Assembly: GCA_964449305.1 (NCBI GenBank)
Contig: CAYUYM010000008.1
Coordinates: 1 to 55,497 of the forward strand
From: CAYUYM01 sp964449305
GTDB lineage: Bacteria > Bacteroidota > Ignavibacteria > SZUA-365 > CAYQST01
Reading direction: 5' to 3'
Length of the DNA stretch: 55,497 nt
In this document: positions 9,035 to 16,890 of the stretch, one piece after another
Position numbering within the stretch: position 1 is the stretch's first letter
Layout: every line of letters begins with the position of its first letter
Position numbers and translations under genes: made by a program
Notes under the pieces: generated by a model
Seen by the model: only the letters and a program-made list of their open reading frames with translations
Told to the model about the DNA's origin: nothing
The model's database searches: none

Positions 9035-10584
9035 CCACCTCCCGTGGTCGCTGGTGCGGCGAGCTCCGCCATGGCACGCCGGACATCGTCGATCAGCTCA
9101 CACACGGTGATGCCGTCGTACGGGGAGGCCGGTGAGTCCGGGGGGAGCTGCTGCAAATCGTGGAGAGCGTTCTTCCAGAGGGAGGATGCCCGGGCGTGGT
9201 TGTTCTGATGGAGATGAAGCGCGGCAAGCTCCAGCGACGCTGCAAAGAAGTCCGGCCGGATATACAGCGCCCTTCTGTAGGCGAGCATGGCTTCATCGAT
9301 CTGACCGTGATCATTGGCAAGCTGGGCAAGAAGGTAATGCGGATACGGATCGAACGGCTTCAGTGTCGCCGCCCGATGGCAGCGTTCCTCGGCACGCTCC
9401 CGGTGGCCGAGGTCGGCTAGGCGGCGGGCACAGAGGATGAGGGCGTCGTAGTCGGGAGGCTCCCTGTCGGCACGAGCCTCCAACGCATTGAGTGGCAGCG
9501 ACTCCAGGGGCGCGTCAGCAGGCTCCGCATCGGTGTGCGCTGCGTCGACCGGTGGCATGGGCCCGTCATTTCGAGGCGGGGCGGGGCGACGGTGCGGCAT
9601 CGTGTCGAATTCGTTGGGAGCCGACCAGGGCCCCGCTGCCAGCGCCTGGATGGGATCGCGGAGGGCGACCTGGCCCGCCACCGTCTGAGGATCGCGTGTC
9701 GGCACGGCAGGGAAACCATGCAGGGGGACGTGCGCTCGATGCACGGCCTTCTGGTACACGATGGCGTTCTCCAGCAGGATCGAACGGAAATCATGCTCGA
9801 TCGAATGGACGATCTCCGCATGCCCGAAAAGTGCATACCCGCCATCCTTCAGTGCATGCCGGATGCCGGACACCACGTGCTGAATCGCTTCCGTGCTGAA
9901 GTAGATGAAGACATTCCGGCAGACGATCAGATCCATCCCTGAGAGATCCAGGGATTTGCCGGCCCGATGGATGTCGAGCAGATTCAGGTGTCGGAACTCC
10001 ACCATCGAACGGATGGTGTCCCGTAGCGCCTGCCCACCACCCTTCGGCGAGAAGTACATGGAGCGAAATGCCGGATCGACCATCCTGAAGGACCACTGCG
10101 GGTAGACGGCCTCCCGCGCCTTCGCAAGTGCCGCCGTGCTGACGTCGGTGGCGAGGATGCGGATGGTCCAGTCACGGTGCTCCGGCAGCAGCTCGTTGAC
10201 AAGAATCGCGAGGGAATACGGCTCCTCCCCGGTTGAACACCCGGCGCTCCAGATGCGAAGCGTGCGCGTGTCCCGATTGTTCCGGATCAACCCGGGCAGC
10301 ACGGTGGATCGCAGCGCGGCCATCTGTCCATGGTCGCGGAAGAAGTACGTCTCCCCATTGACAAGGGTGTCCGCCAGTGTGGTCCACTCATCGACGCCTG
10401 CCTTTCCCTCATGCTCCAGCATCGCCAGATAGCCCTCCAACGATCCGATGCCGAGGGCCCGGACACGGGCGCGGACAACGTCGGCGAGCCGGACATCGTC
10501 CCGCCCAAGGTCCTTCAAACCCAGGCGTGATACGATGGCCGCCTTGAGCGATTCGAGCAGATGCGGATGGAGGAAGTCTGGCAT
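9031..10584 (-). CDS. cheR: CheR receptor methyltransferase with C-terminal TPR region (WspC-like)
   Basis: A 517-residue SAM-dependent glutamate methyltransferase for chemoreceptors. The N-terminal CheR helical domain is followed by NGETYFFRD (76-84), the SAM-binding motif IWSAGCSTGEEPYS (111-124) and the LIVCRNVFIYF region. A Pro-rich linker leads to two or three tetratricopeptide repeats (about 370-480; for example RERAEERCHRAATLKP and GQIDEAMLAYRRALYIRP). The TPR tail is typical of WspC-class CheR. The start MPDFLHP was chosen from CheR homology; a Met 42 nt upstream is possible and neither has a strong ribosome binding site. It is the first gene of the cluster and divergent from suhB. 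Confidence 0.94.
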   Translation of the reverse strand: MPDFLHPHLLESLKAAIVSRLGLKDLGRDDVRLADVVRARVRALGIGSLEGYLAMLEHEGKAGVDEWTTLADTLVNGETYFFRDHGQMAALRSTVLPGLIRNNRDTRTLRIWSAGCSTGEEPYSLAILVNELLPEHRDWTIRILATDVSTAALAKAREAVYPQWSFRMVDPAFRSMYFSPKGGGQALRDTIRSMVEFRHLNLLDIHRAGKSLDLSGMDLIVCRNVFIYFSTEAIQHVVSGIRHALKDGGYALFGHAEIVHSIEHDFRSILLENAIVYQKAVHRAHVPLHGFPAVPTRDPQTVAGQVALRDPIQALAAGPWSAPNEFDTMPHRRPAPPRNDGPMPPVDAAHTDAEPADAPLESLPLNALEARADREPPDYDALILCARRLADLGHRERAEERCHRAATLKPFDPYPHYLLAQLANDHGQIDEAMLAYRRALYIRPDFFAASLELAALHLHQNNHARASSLWKNALHDLQQLPPDSPASPYDGITVCELIDDVRRAMAELAAPATTGGG

Positions 10585-10765
10585 GATGAACTGTGTGGAG
10601 GGATGAACCGGTATGCGTGACGTCATCCGCCGACGGTGGAATCCGACCCGGGAATGGTGCGGGGATCCCGCGTCGGGTGGGGATGCGATAAGATAGAACA
10701 ACCCATGTGGAAATTCAATGTGCGGTGCGTGGATGCGAGCCTGTGTGTCGTGCGTCTTCGATGCC

Positions 10766-10797
10766 CTCTGAATCGCATCCTGTTTTTCGCTATGTTT
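10766..10797 (+). promoter_or_regulatory. Bacteroidota-type promoter for suhB operon
   Basis: The -7 element TATGTTTG (10790-10797) matches TAnnTTTG exactly, with TCTG (10766-10769) as a -33 element 20 nt upstream. The predicted transcript start is about 28 nt before the suhB ATG. Confidence 0.5.
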
Positions 10798-10830
10798 GAT
10801 GCGCCATGAACAGCCATCGAAGCATATCGA

Positions 10831-11643
10831 ATGATTGAGACCGCCATCCATGCCGCCAGCGAGGCCGGCGCCATCCTTCGTTCCTCGCTCGGGTCCATCA
10901 CGCACATCGAGTACAAGGACGACAACCCGGTCAATCTCGTCACTGAGGCCGACAAGGCTGCCGAGGCCTGCATCATCGGCATCATCCGGAAACGCCACCC
11001 CGATCACGCCATCCTGGGCGAGGAATCCGGGGCCCACAACACCGGCTCCGATCATCGCTGGATCATCGATCCGCTCGACGGCACCACAAACTTCGCCCAC
11101 GGACTCCCCATCTTCAGCGTGTCCATCGCCCTGGAGGTGGCCGGCACCGTCATCTGTGGCGTCGTCTACGACCCGATGCGCGACGAGCTGTTCCACGCCG
11201 AGCTCGGCGGCGGCGCCTTCCTCAACGGCCATCCCATCCATGTGTCCCGCCAGTCCGACGTCCGCAAGGCCCTTCTCGTCACCGGCTTCCCCTACAATGT
11301 CGGAACGAACCCCGATCTCTGCTTCGAGCGCTTCATCGCCTTCCTCCGCCGCGTCCAGGCGGTGCGTCGGCTCGGTTCCGCAGCGCTCGATGCCGCCTAC
11401 GTCGCCACCGGCCGCTTCGACGGCTTCTGGGAGGTCGCCCTCCAACCGTGGGACAAGGCGGCGGGGCAGCTCCTCATCACCGAGGCCGGCGGACGCATCA
11501 GCGACTTCGACGGCCGCCCGCACGACAACTACGTCCCCCAATTCCTCGGCAACAACGGCCTCATCCATGAACAGATGCTGGCCATTCTTGCCGAAGCCCA
11601 TCACCTGATCATCGCACGTACCACCGCACCGGAGCATCCATGA
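10831..11643 (+). CDS. suhB: Inositol monophosphatase family protein (SuhB-like)
   Basis: A 270-residue Mg-dependent, Li-sensitive-type sugar-phosphate phosphatase. Metal-binding motifs are GEES (63-66; E64, E65), WIIDPLDGTTNF (77-88; D80, D83) and QPWDKAAG (W207, D208). It probably hydrolyses myo-inositol 1-phosphate or a related substrate; the exact substrate cannot be read from sequence. The stop overlaps the next ATG (ATGA), so it is coupled to the PfkB kinase gene. An exact TAnnTTTG element lies upstream. Confidence 0.93.
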   Translation: MIETAIHAASEAGAILRSSLGSITHIEYKDDNPVNLVTEADKAAEACIIGIIRKRHPDHAILGEESGAHNTGSDHRWIIDPLDGTTNFAHGLPIFSVSIALEVAGTVICGVVYDPMRDELFHAELGGGAFLNGHPIHVSRQSDVRKALLVTGFPYNVGTNPDLCFERFIAFLRRVQAVRRLGSAALDAAYVATGRFDGFWEVALQPWDKAAGQLLITEAGGRISDFDGRPHDNYVPQFLGNNGLIHEQMLAILAEAHHLIIARTTAPEHP

Positions 11644-12551
11644 GCATTCTCGTTGTCGGTTCCGTGGCGCTCGACCACATCGAAACCCCGTTCGGCATGC
11701 TCGAACAGGCTCTCGGCGGGTCCGCCACGTTCATCTCCGTCACCACCAGTTACTTTTCGAACGATGTGCGCCTCGTCGGCATTGTCGGCGGCGATTTCCC
11801 CCAGGCGCATGTCGACTATTTCGAATCGCGCGGCATCCATCTCGACGGCCTCATCCGTGAGTCCGAAGGCAGGACCTTCAGCTGGGGTGGCCGCTACCAC
11901 GCCGACATGAACAACCGCGACACGCTCTACACCGAACTGGGCGTGTTTGAACATTTCGATCCCGTCATCCCCGACCAGTGGAAATCCTCGGAATACGTCC
12001 TCCTTGGCAACATCCATCCCGCACTTCAGATGAAGGTGCTCGACCAGATCACCGAGCCCACACTCGTCGTGTGCGACACGATGAACCTCTGGATCAGCAT
12101 CAGCCTGCAGGAGCTCATCGCCACCATCGCCCGCGTCGATGTCCTCATCCTCAACGATCAGGAGGCGAGGCAGCTCACCACCCTGGACAACATCTTCAGC
12201 GCCGGAAGGCAGCTTCTCACGATGGGGCCGAAGATCGTGGTCATCAAGAAGGGCGAGCATGGCGCCGTGCTCATGACACCCGGGCACATCTTCTCCGCAC
12301 CCGCCTATCCGCTCGAGAAGATCCTCGATCCCACGGGTGCAGGCGACACCTTCGCCGGCGGCTTCATCGGCTGGCTTGCCAAGACGGGCGACACCGACAT
12401 CGCCAATCTCAAGCGCGCGGTGATCTACGGCACCACCATGGCGTCCTTCGCCGTGGAGCGCTTCAGCATCGACGGCATCCGCGACCTCTCGGCCGAGCAG
12501 ATCATCGGCCGCTACCAGGCCCTGTTCGACATGACCACCTTCCCACTCTGA
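11640..12551 (+). CDS. PfkB-family carbohydrate/nucleoside kinase
   Basis: A 303-residue ribokinase-fold kinase. The N-terminal VVGSVALD strand, the GG motif (26-27) and the C-terminal signature DPTGAGDTFAGG (230-241) with catalytic base D236 are intact. Substrate is unknown. It overlaps suhB by 4 nt and ends 6 nt before mtnA, so these three are almost certainly one transcript. The tie to mtnA suggests phosphorylation of methylthioribose as one hypothesis, since mtnA needs methylthioribose 1-phosphate and no MtnK- or MtnP-like gene is in view. A general sugar or nucleoside kinase is equally possible. Confidence 0.88.
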   Translation: MSILVVGSVALDHIETPFGMLEQALGGSATFISVTTSYFSNDVRLVGIVGGDFPQAHVDYFESRGIHLDGLIRESEGRTFSWGGRYHADMNNRDTLYTELGVFEHFDPVIPDQWKSSEYVLLGNIHPALQMKVLDQITEPTLVVCDTMNLWISISLQELIATIARVDVLILNDQEARQLTTLDNIFSAGRQLLTMGPKIVVIKKGEHGAVLMTPGHIFSAPAYPLEKILDPTGAGDTFAGGFIGWLAKTGDTDIANLKRAVIYGTTMASFAVERFSIDGIRDLSAEQIIGRYQALFDMTTFPL

Positions 12552-12557
12552 TCCCCG

Positions 12558-13586
12558 ATGTTCCTCTCTCCAGCCGTGCGCCTTGTCGATGGCGCGGTGA
12601 CGTTCATCGATCAGACGCGCCTGCCGCAGACGGAGCATCATGAGACCACACGCGATCACCGTCGCATCATCCGTGCGATCCAGGCGCTTGAGATCCGCGG
12701 CGCGCCGCTGATCGGCATCGCCGGCGCCTGCGCGGTCGCCCTCGCGGCGCAGGAATTCGCGTCCCTCCCACGGGAGGACTTCGATGCCGCGATGCGCGAT
12801 GCCTGCCATGCCATCGCCACGGCGCGTCCCACCGCAGTCAACCTTGCCTGGGCGGTGGACCGCATGCGCCGCGTGCTGGCAGACGCCGGGCAGGCGTCCG
12901 CCCCCGCCGCACTCGCGGCCGCTGCGGAGGAACTCCATCGCGACGACGCCGCCCGCTGCGATGCCATCGGCCGCCACGGCGCTGCCCTGCTGCCGCCGGG
13001 CGCCGTGGTCATCACGCACTGCAACACCGGCTTCCTCGCCACCGGCGGCCAGGGGACGGCTCTCGGCATCATCGCCGAGGCGCATCGCCAGGGGCGCATC
13101 AAGCGTGTCCATGCCGCGGAGACCCGCCCGCTGCTCCAGGGCGCGCGCCTCACCATGTGGGAGCTGCAACGCCTCGGCATCCCGTGCACGCTGATGTCGG
13201 ACTCCATGGCCGCGATGCTCATGCGCGCGCAGCACATCGATGCCGTCATCACCGGCGCCGATCGCATCGCCGCCAACGGGGATGCCGCGAACAAGATCGG
13301 AACCTACAGCCTCGCCGTTGCTGCGCATCACCACGGAATCCCGTTCCTCGTCGCCGCCCCCGAATCCACCGTCGATCCCTCCATGCCCGATGGCGACGCC
13401 ATCCCCATCGAGCACCGCCCTGCCGACGAGCTCACCTCCATCGCCGGACACCCGATCGCCCCTCCGGGTTCCGACACCTTCACCCCCGCCTTCGACGTCA
13501 CCCCCGCGACGCTCATCACCGCCATCATCACCGAGCGTGGTGTGTTTCGCATCGGACCGGGCGAGAAGTGGAAGGCTGAACGTTGA
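12558..13586 (+). CDS. mtnA: S-methyl-5-thioribose-1-phosphate isomerase
   Basis: A 342-residue aldose-ketose isomerase of the methionine salvage pathway, eIF2B-alpha-like fold. It converts methylthioribose 1-phosphate to methylthioribulose 1-phosphate. Visible signatures are EIRGAPLIGIAGA (45-57), THCNTGFLATGGQGTALG with catalytic C155, the HAAETRP segment, and ITGADRIAANGD with catalytic D235. Length is normal. It lies 6 nt downstream of the PfkB gene; recO follows after 58 nt. Related ribose 1,5-bisphosphate isomerases are a less likely alternative given the full MtnA motif set. Confidence 0.93.
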   Translation: MFLSPAVRLVDGAVTFIDQTRLPQTEHHETTRDHRRIIRAIQALEIRGAPLIGIAGACAVALAAQEFASLPREDFDAAMRDACHAIATARPTAVNLAWAVDRMRRVLADAGQASAPAALAAAAEELHRDDAARCDAIGRHGAALLPPGAVVITHCNTGFLATGGQGTALGIIAEAHRQGRIKRVHAAETRPLLQGARLTMWELQRLGIPCTLMSDSMAAMLMRAQHIDAVITGADRIAANGDAANKIGTYSLAVAAHHHGIPFLVAAPESTVDPSMPDGDAIPIEHRPADELTSIAGHPIAPPGSDTFTPAFDVTPATLITAIITERGVFRIGPGEKWKAER

Positions 13587-13644
13587 ACATGGTTGCGTGT
13601 TCACTCCCCAGTCTCATTCGTGATTCGTCATTCTCCCCCTGCCC

Positions 13645-14397
13645 ATGATTCTCTCCTCCGACGCCATCATTCTTCGCTCGATGCGCTATGGTGACACATC
13701 GAAGATCGTCACCGCGTTCACGCGCGGGCACGGCAGGGTGTCGTTCATCGCAAAGGGTGCGAGGAGCAGGCAGAACCGTTTCGGCTCCTCGCTGGAACCG
13801 CTGACGCATGCGCAGCTCGTGTTCTATCACAAGCAGGGGCGCGACCTCCAGCTCCTTTCGCAGGCCGACACCATCACGAGCTTTCGACACATCGGCGACG
13901 ATCATCACCGTCTCGCATCGGGCTTCACGATGATCGAGCTCGTCCATGCAACGACGCACGATGAGGAGCGGCACGAGGAGGTCCTGGATCTGCTGCTCGC
14001 AGCGCTCGCGTGGATGAACTCCCCGGACACCGCCGACGACGAGGTGCTCCTGCATTTCATCCTGCGCTTCACCGCACTCCTGGGCTTCGGTGCGGATCTC
14101 CGGACCTGCTCCGCCTGCGGTGCAGCGCTTGATCCGCGGGATCCCACACTCACATCCTTCTCCCTCGATCCGCGCACGGGTGGCCACGTGTGCCGCGACT
14201 GTGCCGGCCCTCTTCCCGGCGTGCCGGCTGCCATCCTCGCCCACCTCCAGCGGCTCGACGATGCGGATCCCGCGACCGTCGTCCCGAGGCCGGATCTCTT
14301 CCACCCCGCCCTCGACCTGCTCCTCCAGCACCTTCGTCTCCACATCCCCGAGATGCGCAGGCTCAAATCCCTCGCCCTGCTGGGGGATTTTTCCTGA
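13645..14397 (+). CDS. recO: DNA repair protein RecO
   Basis: A 250-residue RecO, which with RecR loads RecA onto SSB-coated DNA in the RecF pathway and anneals single strands. The N-terminal OB fold contains DAIILRSMRYGDTSKIVTAF and the basic GARSRQNRFG loop. A C4 zinc site is formed by C155 and C158 (CSACG) and C183 and C186 (CRDC). Length is typical. It is probably the last gene of the suhB-pfkB-mtnA-recO run; htrA downstream has its own promoter. Confidence 0.95.
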   Translation: MILSSDAIILRSMRYGDTSKIVTAFTRGHGRVSFIAKGARSRQNRFGSSLEPLTHAQLVFYHKQGRDLQLLSQADTITSFRHIGDDHHRLASGFTMIELVHATTHDEERHEEVLDLLLAALAWMNSPDTADDEVLLHFILRFTALLGFGADLRTCSACGAALDPRDPTLTSFSLDPRTGGHVCRDCAGPLPGVPAAILAHLQRLDDADPATVVPRPDLFHPALDLLLQHLRLHIPEMRRLKSLALLGDFS

Positions 14398-14398
14398 C

Positions 14399-14431
14399 CT
14401 TGTCTTTCTTCCAGATCGCGGGATAAATTTG
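14399..14431 (+). promoter_or_regulatory. Bacteroidota-type promoter for htrA
   Basis: TAAATTTG (14424-14431) is an exact TAnnTTTG -7 element. A weak -33 CTTG lies at 14399-14402, about 2 nt further than the usual 19-nt spacing. The predicted 5' leader is about 93 nt. Confidence 0.45.
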
Positions 14432-14529
14432 CAGCGCTTTGCAACCGTGGATTGGCATTTTTTGTTATGCCCCATGGAGAGAGTTTTGCACCACAGGAAA
14501 CAGACACGACAGAACCAGGAGGTACAGGA

Positions 14530-16053
14530 ATGACGAAACGATCAGCAGTCGCGGCAGTGGTCTTCATCAGCATCGGCATCGTGTTCGGCGCCGTGGTGGT
14601 GTCCGGATTCGGCGGCTCGATCCTTCATGCACTCTCAGGCACGCGGTTCATGACCGAACCGGCCTACGATCCACCGGAAGCGGTGGCCCGGCTCAACGAA
14701 ACCTTCACCGAGGTGGCGCGGATCGTGACGCCGTCGGTGGTCTTCATCACGGTGAAGACCAAGGCGACATCCGGCCCGCAGAGCTTCTGGCCCTTTGGCG
14801 ACATCCACCCCCGCCCCGACGACACCGAGGAACTGGAGCAGGGATCGGGATCCGGCATCATCATCACGTCGGACGGATACATCCTCACCAACCGCCATGT
14901 GGTCAACGGCGCCACGGACGATGGCATCACCGTCACGTTGAGCGACTCCCGTGAATTCCCGGCAACGCTCGTGGGCTCGGATGCCTACACGGACGTGGCG
15001 GTCATCCGCATCAACGCAAAGGACCTGACACCGGCAAGCATCGGCAACTCCGACAACGTGAAGGTGGGGCAGTGGGTGCTCGCCGTGGGAAACCCGCTCG
15101 GCCTCACGTCCACCGTGACCACGGGCATCGTCAGCGCCATCAGCCGCAACATCGGCATCTCGGAGAAACGTGATGGGTCGGGCATCGAGAACTTCATCCA
15201 GACCGATGCGGCCATCAACCCGGGCAACAGCGGTGGCGCGCTCGTCGATCTCCATGCCCAGGTGATCGGCATCAACACAGCCATCGCCTCCCGCACCGGC
15301 TCCTACATCGGCTACGGCTTCGCCGTGCCCATCAACCTCGCCCGCGTCATCGCCGACGCCATCATTCGTGACGGGAAGTTCGTCCGAGGCTACATCGGCG
15401 TCAACATCACCTCTCTTGATGCAAAGAGGGCCAAGGCGTTCGGCATCGACCGCTTCAAGGGTGTCATCGTCGAAAACGTCCAGGACGACGGTGCCGGCAA
15501 GGCCGCCGGCCTCGAGGCGGGCGACGTCATCACCGAGATCGACGGCCGCGAGGTGGGCTCGGCCAACGAGCTTCAGGCCCGCGTGGGCATGCACCATCCG
15601 GGTGACGTGATCAAGGTCACCTTCTGGCGCGCCGGGGAGTTCATGACGAAGACCGTCACACTCAAGGGCCGCGACAACGATGACGAGTCCAGCGCAACGG
15701 CGAAGAAGAACGACACGTCCGGCGACATGGACAACGCAAAAGGTCCCGTGAAGTTTGAGAAACCCGGCTTCACGGTGAAGCCGCTCGACGACGAAGCCCG
15801 CAAGCTCTTCAAGCGGAAGTCGGGCGTGCTTGTCACCGACGTCAAGCAGCTTGGCCAGGCCTTCGACAACAACCTGCGTCCCAACGTCGTCATCTTCGAG
15901 GCGCGCAAGCAGCGGCAGACCATCGCCATCGACAAGGTGGCCGACATCACGAGTCTCATGAAAAGCCTGGGCGAGGGGGAATCTGTTCTCCTCCGTGTCA
16001 TGGCTCCCGATGGTCGAACCTACTTCGTTCCCATTGAGGGGCCGGGCCAGTAG
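14530..16053 (+). CDS. htrA: HtrA/DegP-family periplasmic serine protease with two PDZ domains
   Basis: A 507-residue envelope protease/chaperone. An N-terminal hydrophobic segment (about 7-28) acts as membrane anchor or uncleaved signal. The trypsin-like domain carries the triad H123 (NRHVVNG), D155 (YTDVAVI) and S234 (NPGNSGG). A first PDZ domain spans about 300-385 and a degenerate second one about 425-505. The start has a strong AGGAGG; an in-frame ATG at 14452 lacks one. It probably degrades misfolded outer-membrane proteins, in line with the PpiD and OMP genes elsewhere in the window. A hairpin terminator follows. Confidence 0.95.
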   Translation: MTKRSAVAAVVFISIGIVFGAVVVSGFGGSILHALSGTRFMTEPAYDPPEAVARLNETFTEVARIVTPSVVFITVKTKATSGPQSFWPFGDIHPRPDDTEELEQGSGSGIIITSDGYILTNRHVVNGATDDGITVTLSDSREFPATLVGSDAYTDVAVIRINAKDLTPASIGNSDNVKVGQWVLAVGNPLGLTSTVTTGIVSAISRNIGISEKRDGSGIENFIQTDAAINPGNSGGALVDLHAQVIGINTAIASRTGSYIGYGFAVPINLARVIADAIIRDGKFVRGYIGVNITSLDAKRAKAFGIDRFKGVIVENVQDDGAGKAAGLEAGDVITEIDGREVGSANELQARVGMHHPGDVIKVTFWRAGEFMTKTVTLKGRDNDDESSATAKKNDTSGDMDNAKGPVKFEKPGFTVKPLDDEARKLFKRKSGVLVTDVKQLGQAFDNNLRPNVVIFEARKQRQTIAIDKVADITSLMKSLGEGESVLLRVMAPDGRTYFVPIEGPGQ

Positions 16054-16078
16054 CCCTCCCTCACATGCGCAGGACATG

Positions 16079-16107
16079 CACAACCCCGGGCCACCCCCGG
16101 GGTTGTG
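16079..16107. terminator. Terminator hairpin between htrA and PAP2 gene
   Basis: A perfect 12-bp stem (CACAACCCCGGG and its complement) with a 5-nt loop lies 25 nt after the htrA stop and before the convergent PAP2 gene. There is no good T-tract, so the call rests on stem strength and placement. Confidence 0.6.
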
Positions 16108-16152
16108 TGTGAAGGCGCCTGTCGTGTGTCGCCCGCCCGCGTGTCCTGAGCG

Positions 16153-16782
16153 TCATGGTTGCCCGCCGGCTGCGTTGATGCGCCCGGGGCGCCACGGCCC
16201 CGCGGCCAGGGCGGCGAGCGCGATGCCCGCGACCACATCCAGCATCCAGTGCTGATGCACGAGCATGGTCGAGACGCTGATGCCCGCCGCGGCCAGGGTC
16301 ACCAGCACCCGCTTCCACGCCGCCACCGAGAGCTTCCACGACAGGATGGCCACGATCCAGGGATTCGTCACATGGAGGCTGGGAAGCGCGTCGTACCGCG
16401 TATCCACCGAGTAGAGCACGTCCAGCACGGGCCGCAGAAATGTGTCCGCCCCGAGCGACAGGCCGTCGCGGGGGGGGCCCTGCACGGGGAAGGCGGCGAA
16501 GAACCAGAACGCGGCGAGGTTGGCGATGATGAAGATGGTGTAGGCCGGTGTGAGGAAGCGTGCGTCGCGAGAGAGCAAAAACAGCCCCAGCGGGCTGATG
16601 TAGCAGAGGAGATACACGGGATACATGGCCGGCATGTAGGGCACGACCGCATCCATGCATGTGGACGCCTCAAAGGCCGGCCCGCGCACCGCTCCGATCC
16701 ATGCCGTCAGAAGATACACCCCCCCCCAGCATGCGTAGATGAGGAGCAGGAGGAGGAGGTATCGGCGGAGTGGAGTGGTCAC
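16153..16782 (-). CDS. PAP2-superfamily integral membrane phosphatase (AUR1/PAP2_3-like)
   Basis: A 209-residue polytopic membrane protein with about six hydrophobic segments. The PAP2 catalytic motifs are present: PSLHV (134-138, H137) and HQHWMLDVVAG (176-186, with H178 and D182). Family members dephosphorylate lipid phosphates or transfer phosphoinositol head groups. The start is GTG, supported by AAGGA upstream. It stands alone between two terminators, convergent with htrA. The substrate is unknown; undecaprenyl diphosphate or an inositol lipid are possibilities. Confidence 0.85.
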   Translation of the reverse strand: MTTPLRRYLLLLLLIYACWGGVYLLTAWIGAVRGPAFEASTCMDAVVPYMPAMYPVYLLCYISPLGLFLLSRDARFLTPAYTIFIIANLAAFWFFAAFPVQGPPRDGLSLGADTFLRPVLDVLYSVDTRYDALPSLHVTNPWIVAILSWKLSVAAWKRVLVTLAAAGISVSTMLVHQHWMLDVVAGIALAALAAGPWRPGRINAAGGQP

Positions 16783-16836
16783 GACGGAGTCCTTGTGGTG
16801 GGTGGCCGGCCACGGGACAGTAGGAAAATTCGCGGA

Positions 16837-16869
16837 AAGAAAAAACCCGGTCCACAGGGGACCGGGTTT
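16837..16869 (-). terminator. Intrinsic terminator of the TonB receptor gene
   Basis: Read on the minus strand: an 11-bp perfect stem (AAACCCGGTCC and complement), 5-nt loop, then a T-rich run (TTTTTTCTTT). It begins 22 nt after the stop codon of the receptor gene. Confidence 0.85.
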
Positions 16870-16890
16870 CGATGCATGATGCCGTCAGGA

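Noticed and set aside
11601..13604. A long minus-strand open frame opposite suhB, the PfkB gene and mtnA
   Set aside because: Its translation is low in family resemblance and Gly/Arg/His-rich, as expected antisense to GC-rich codons; the plus-strand genes carry clear catalytic motifs.
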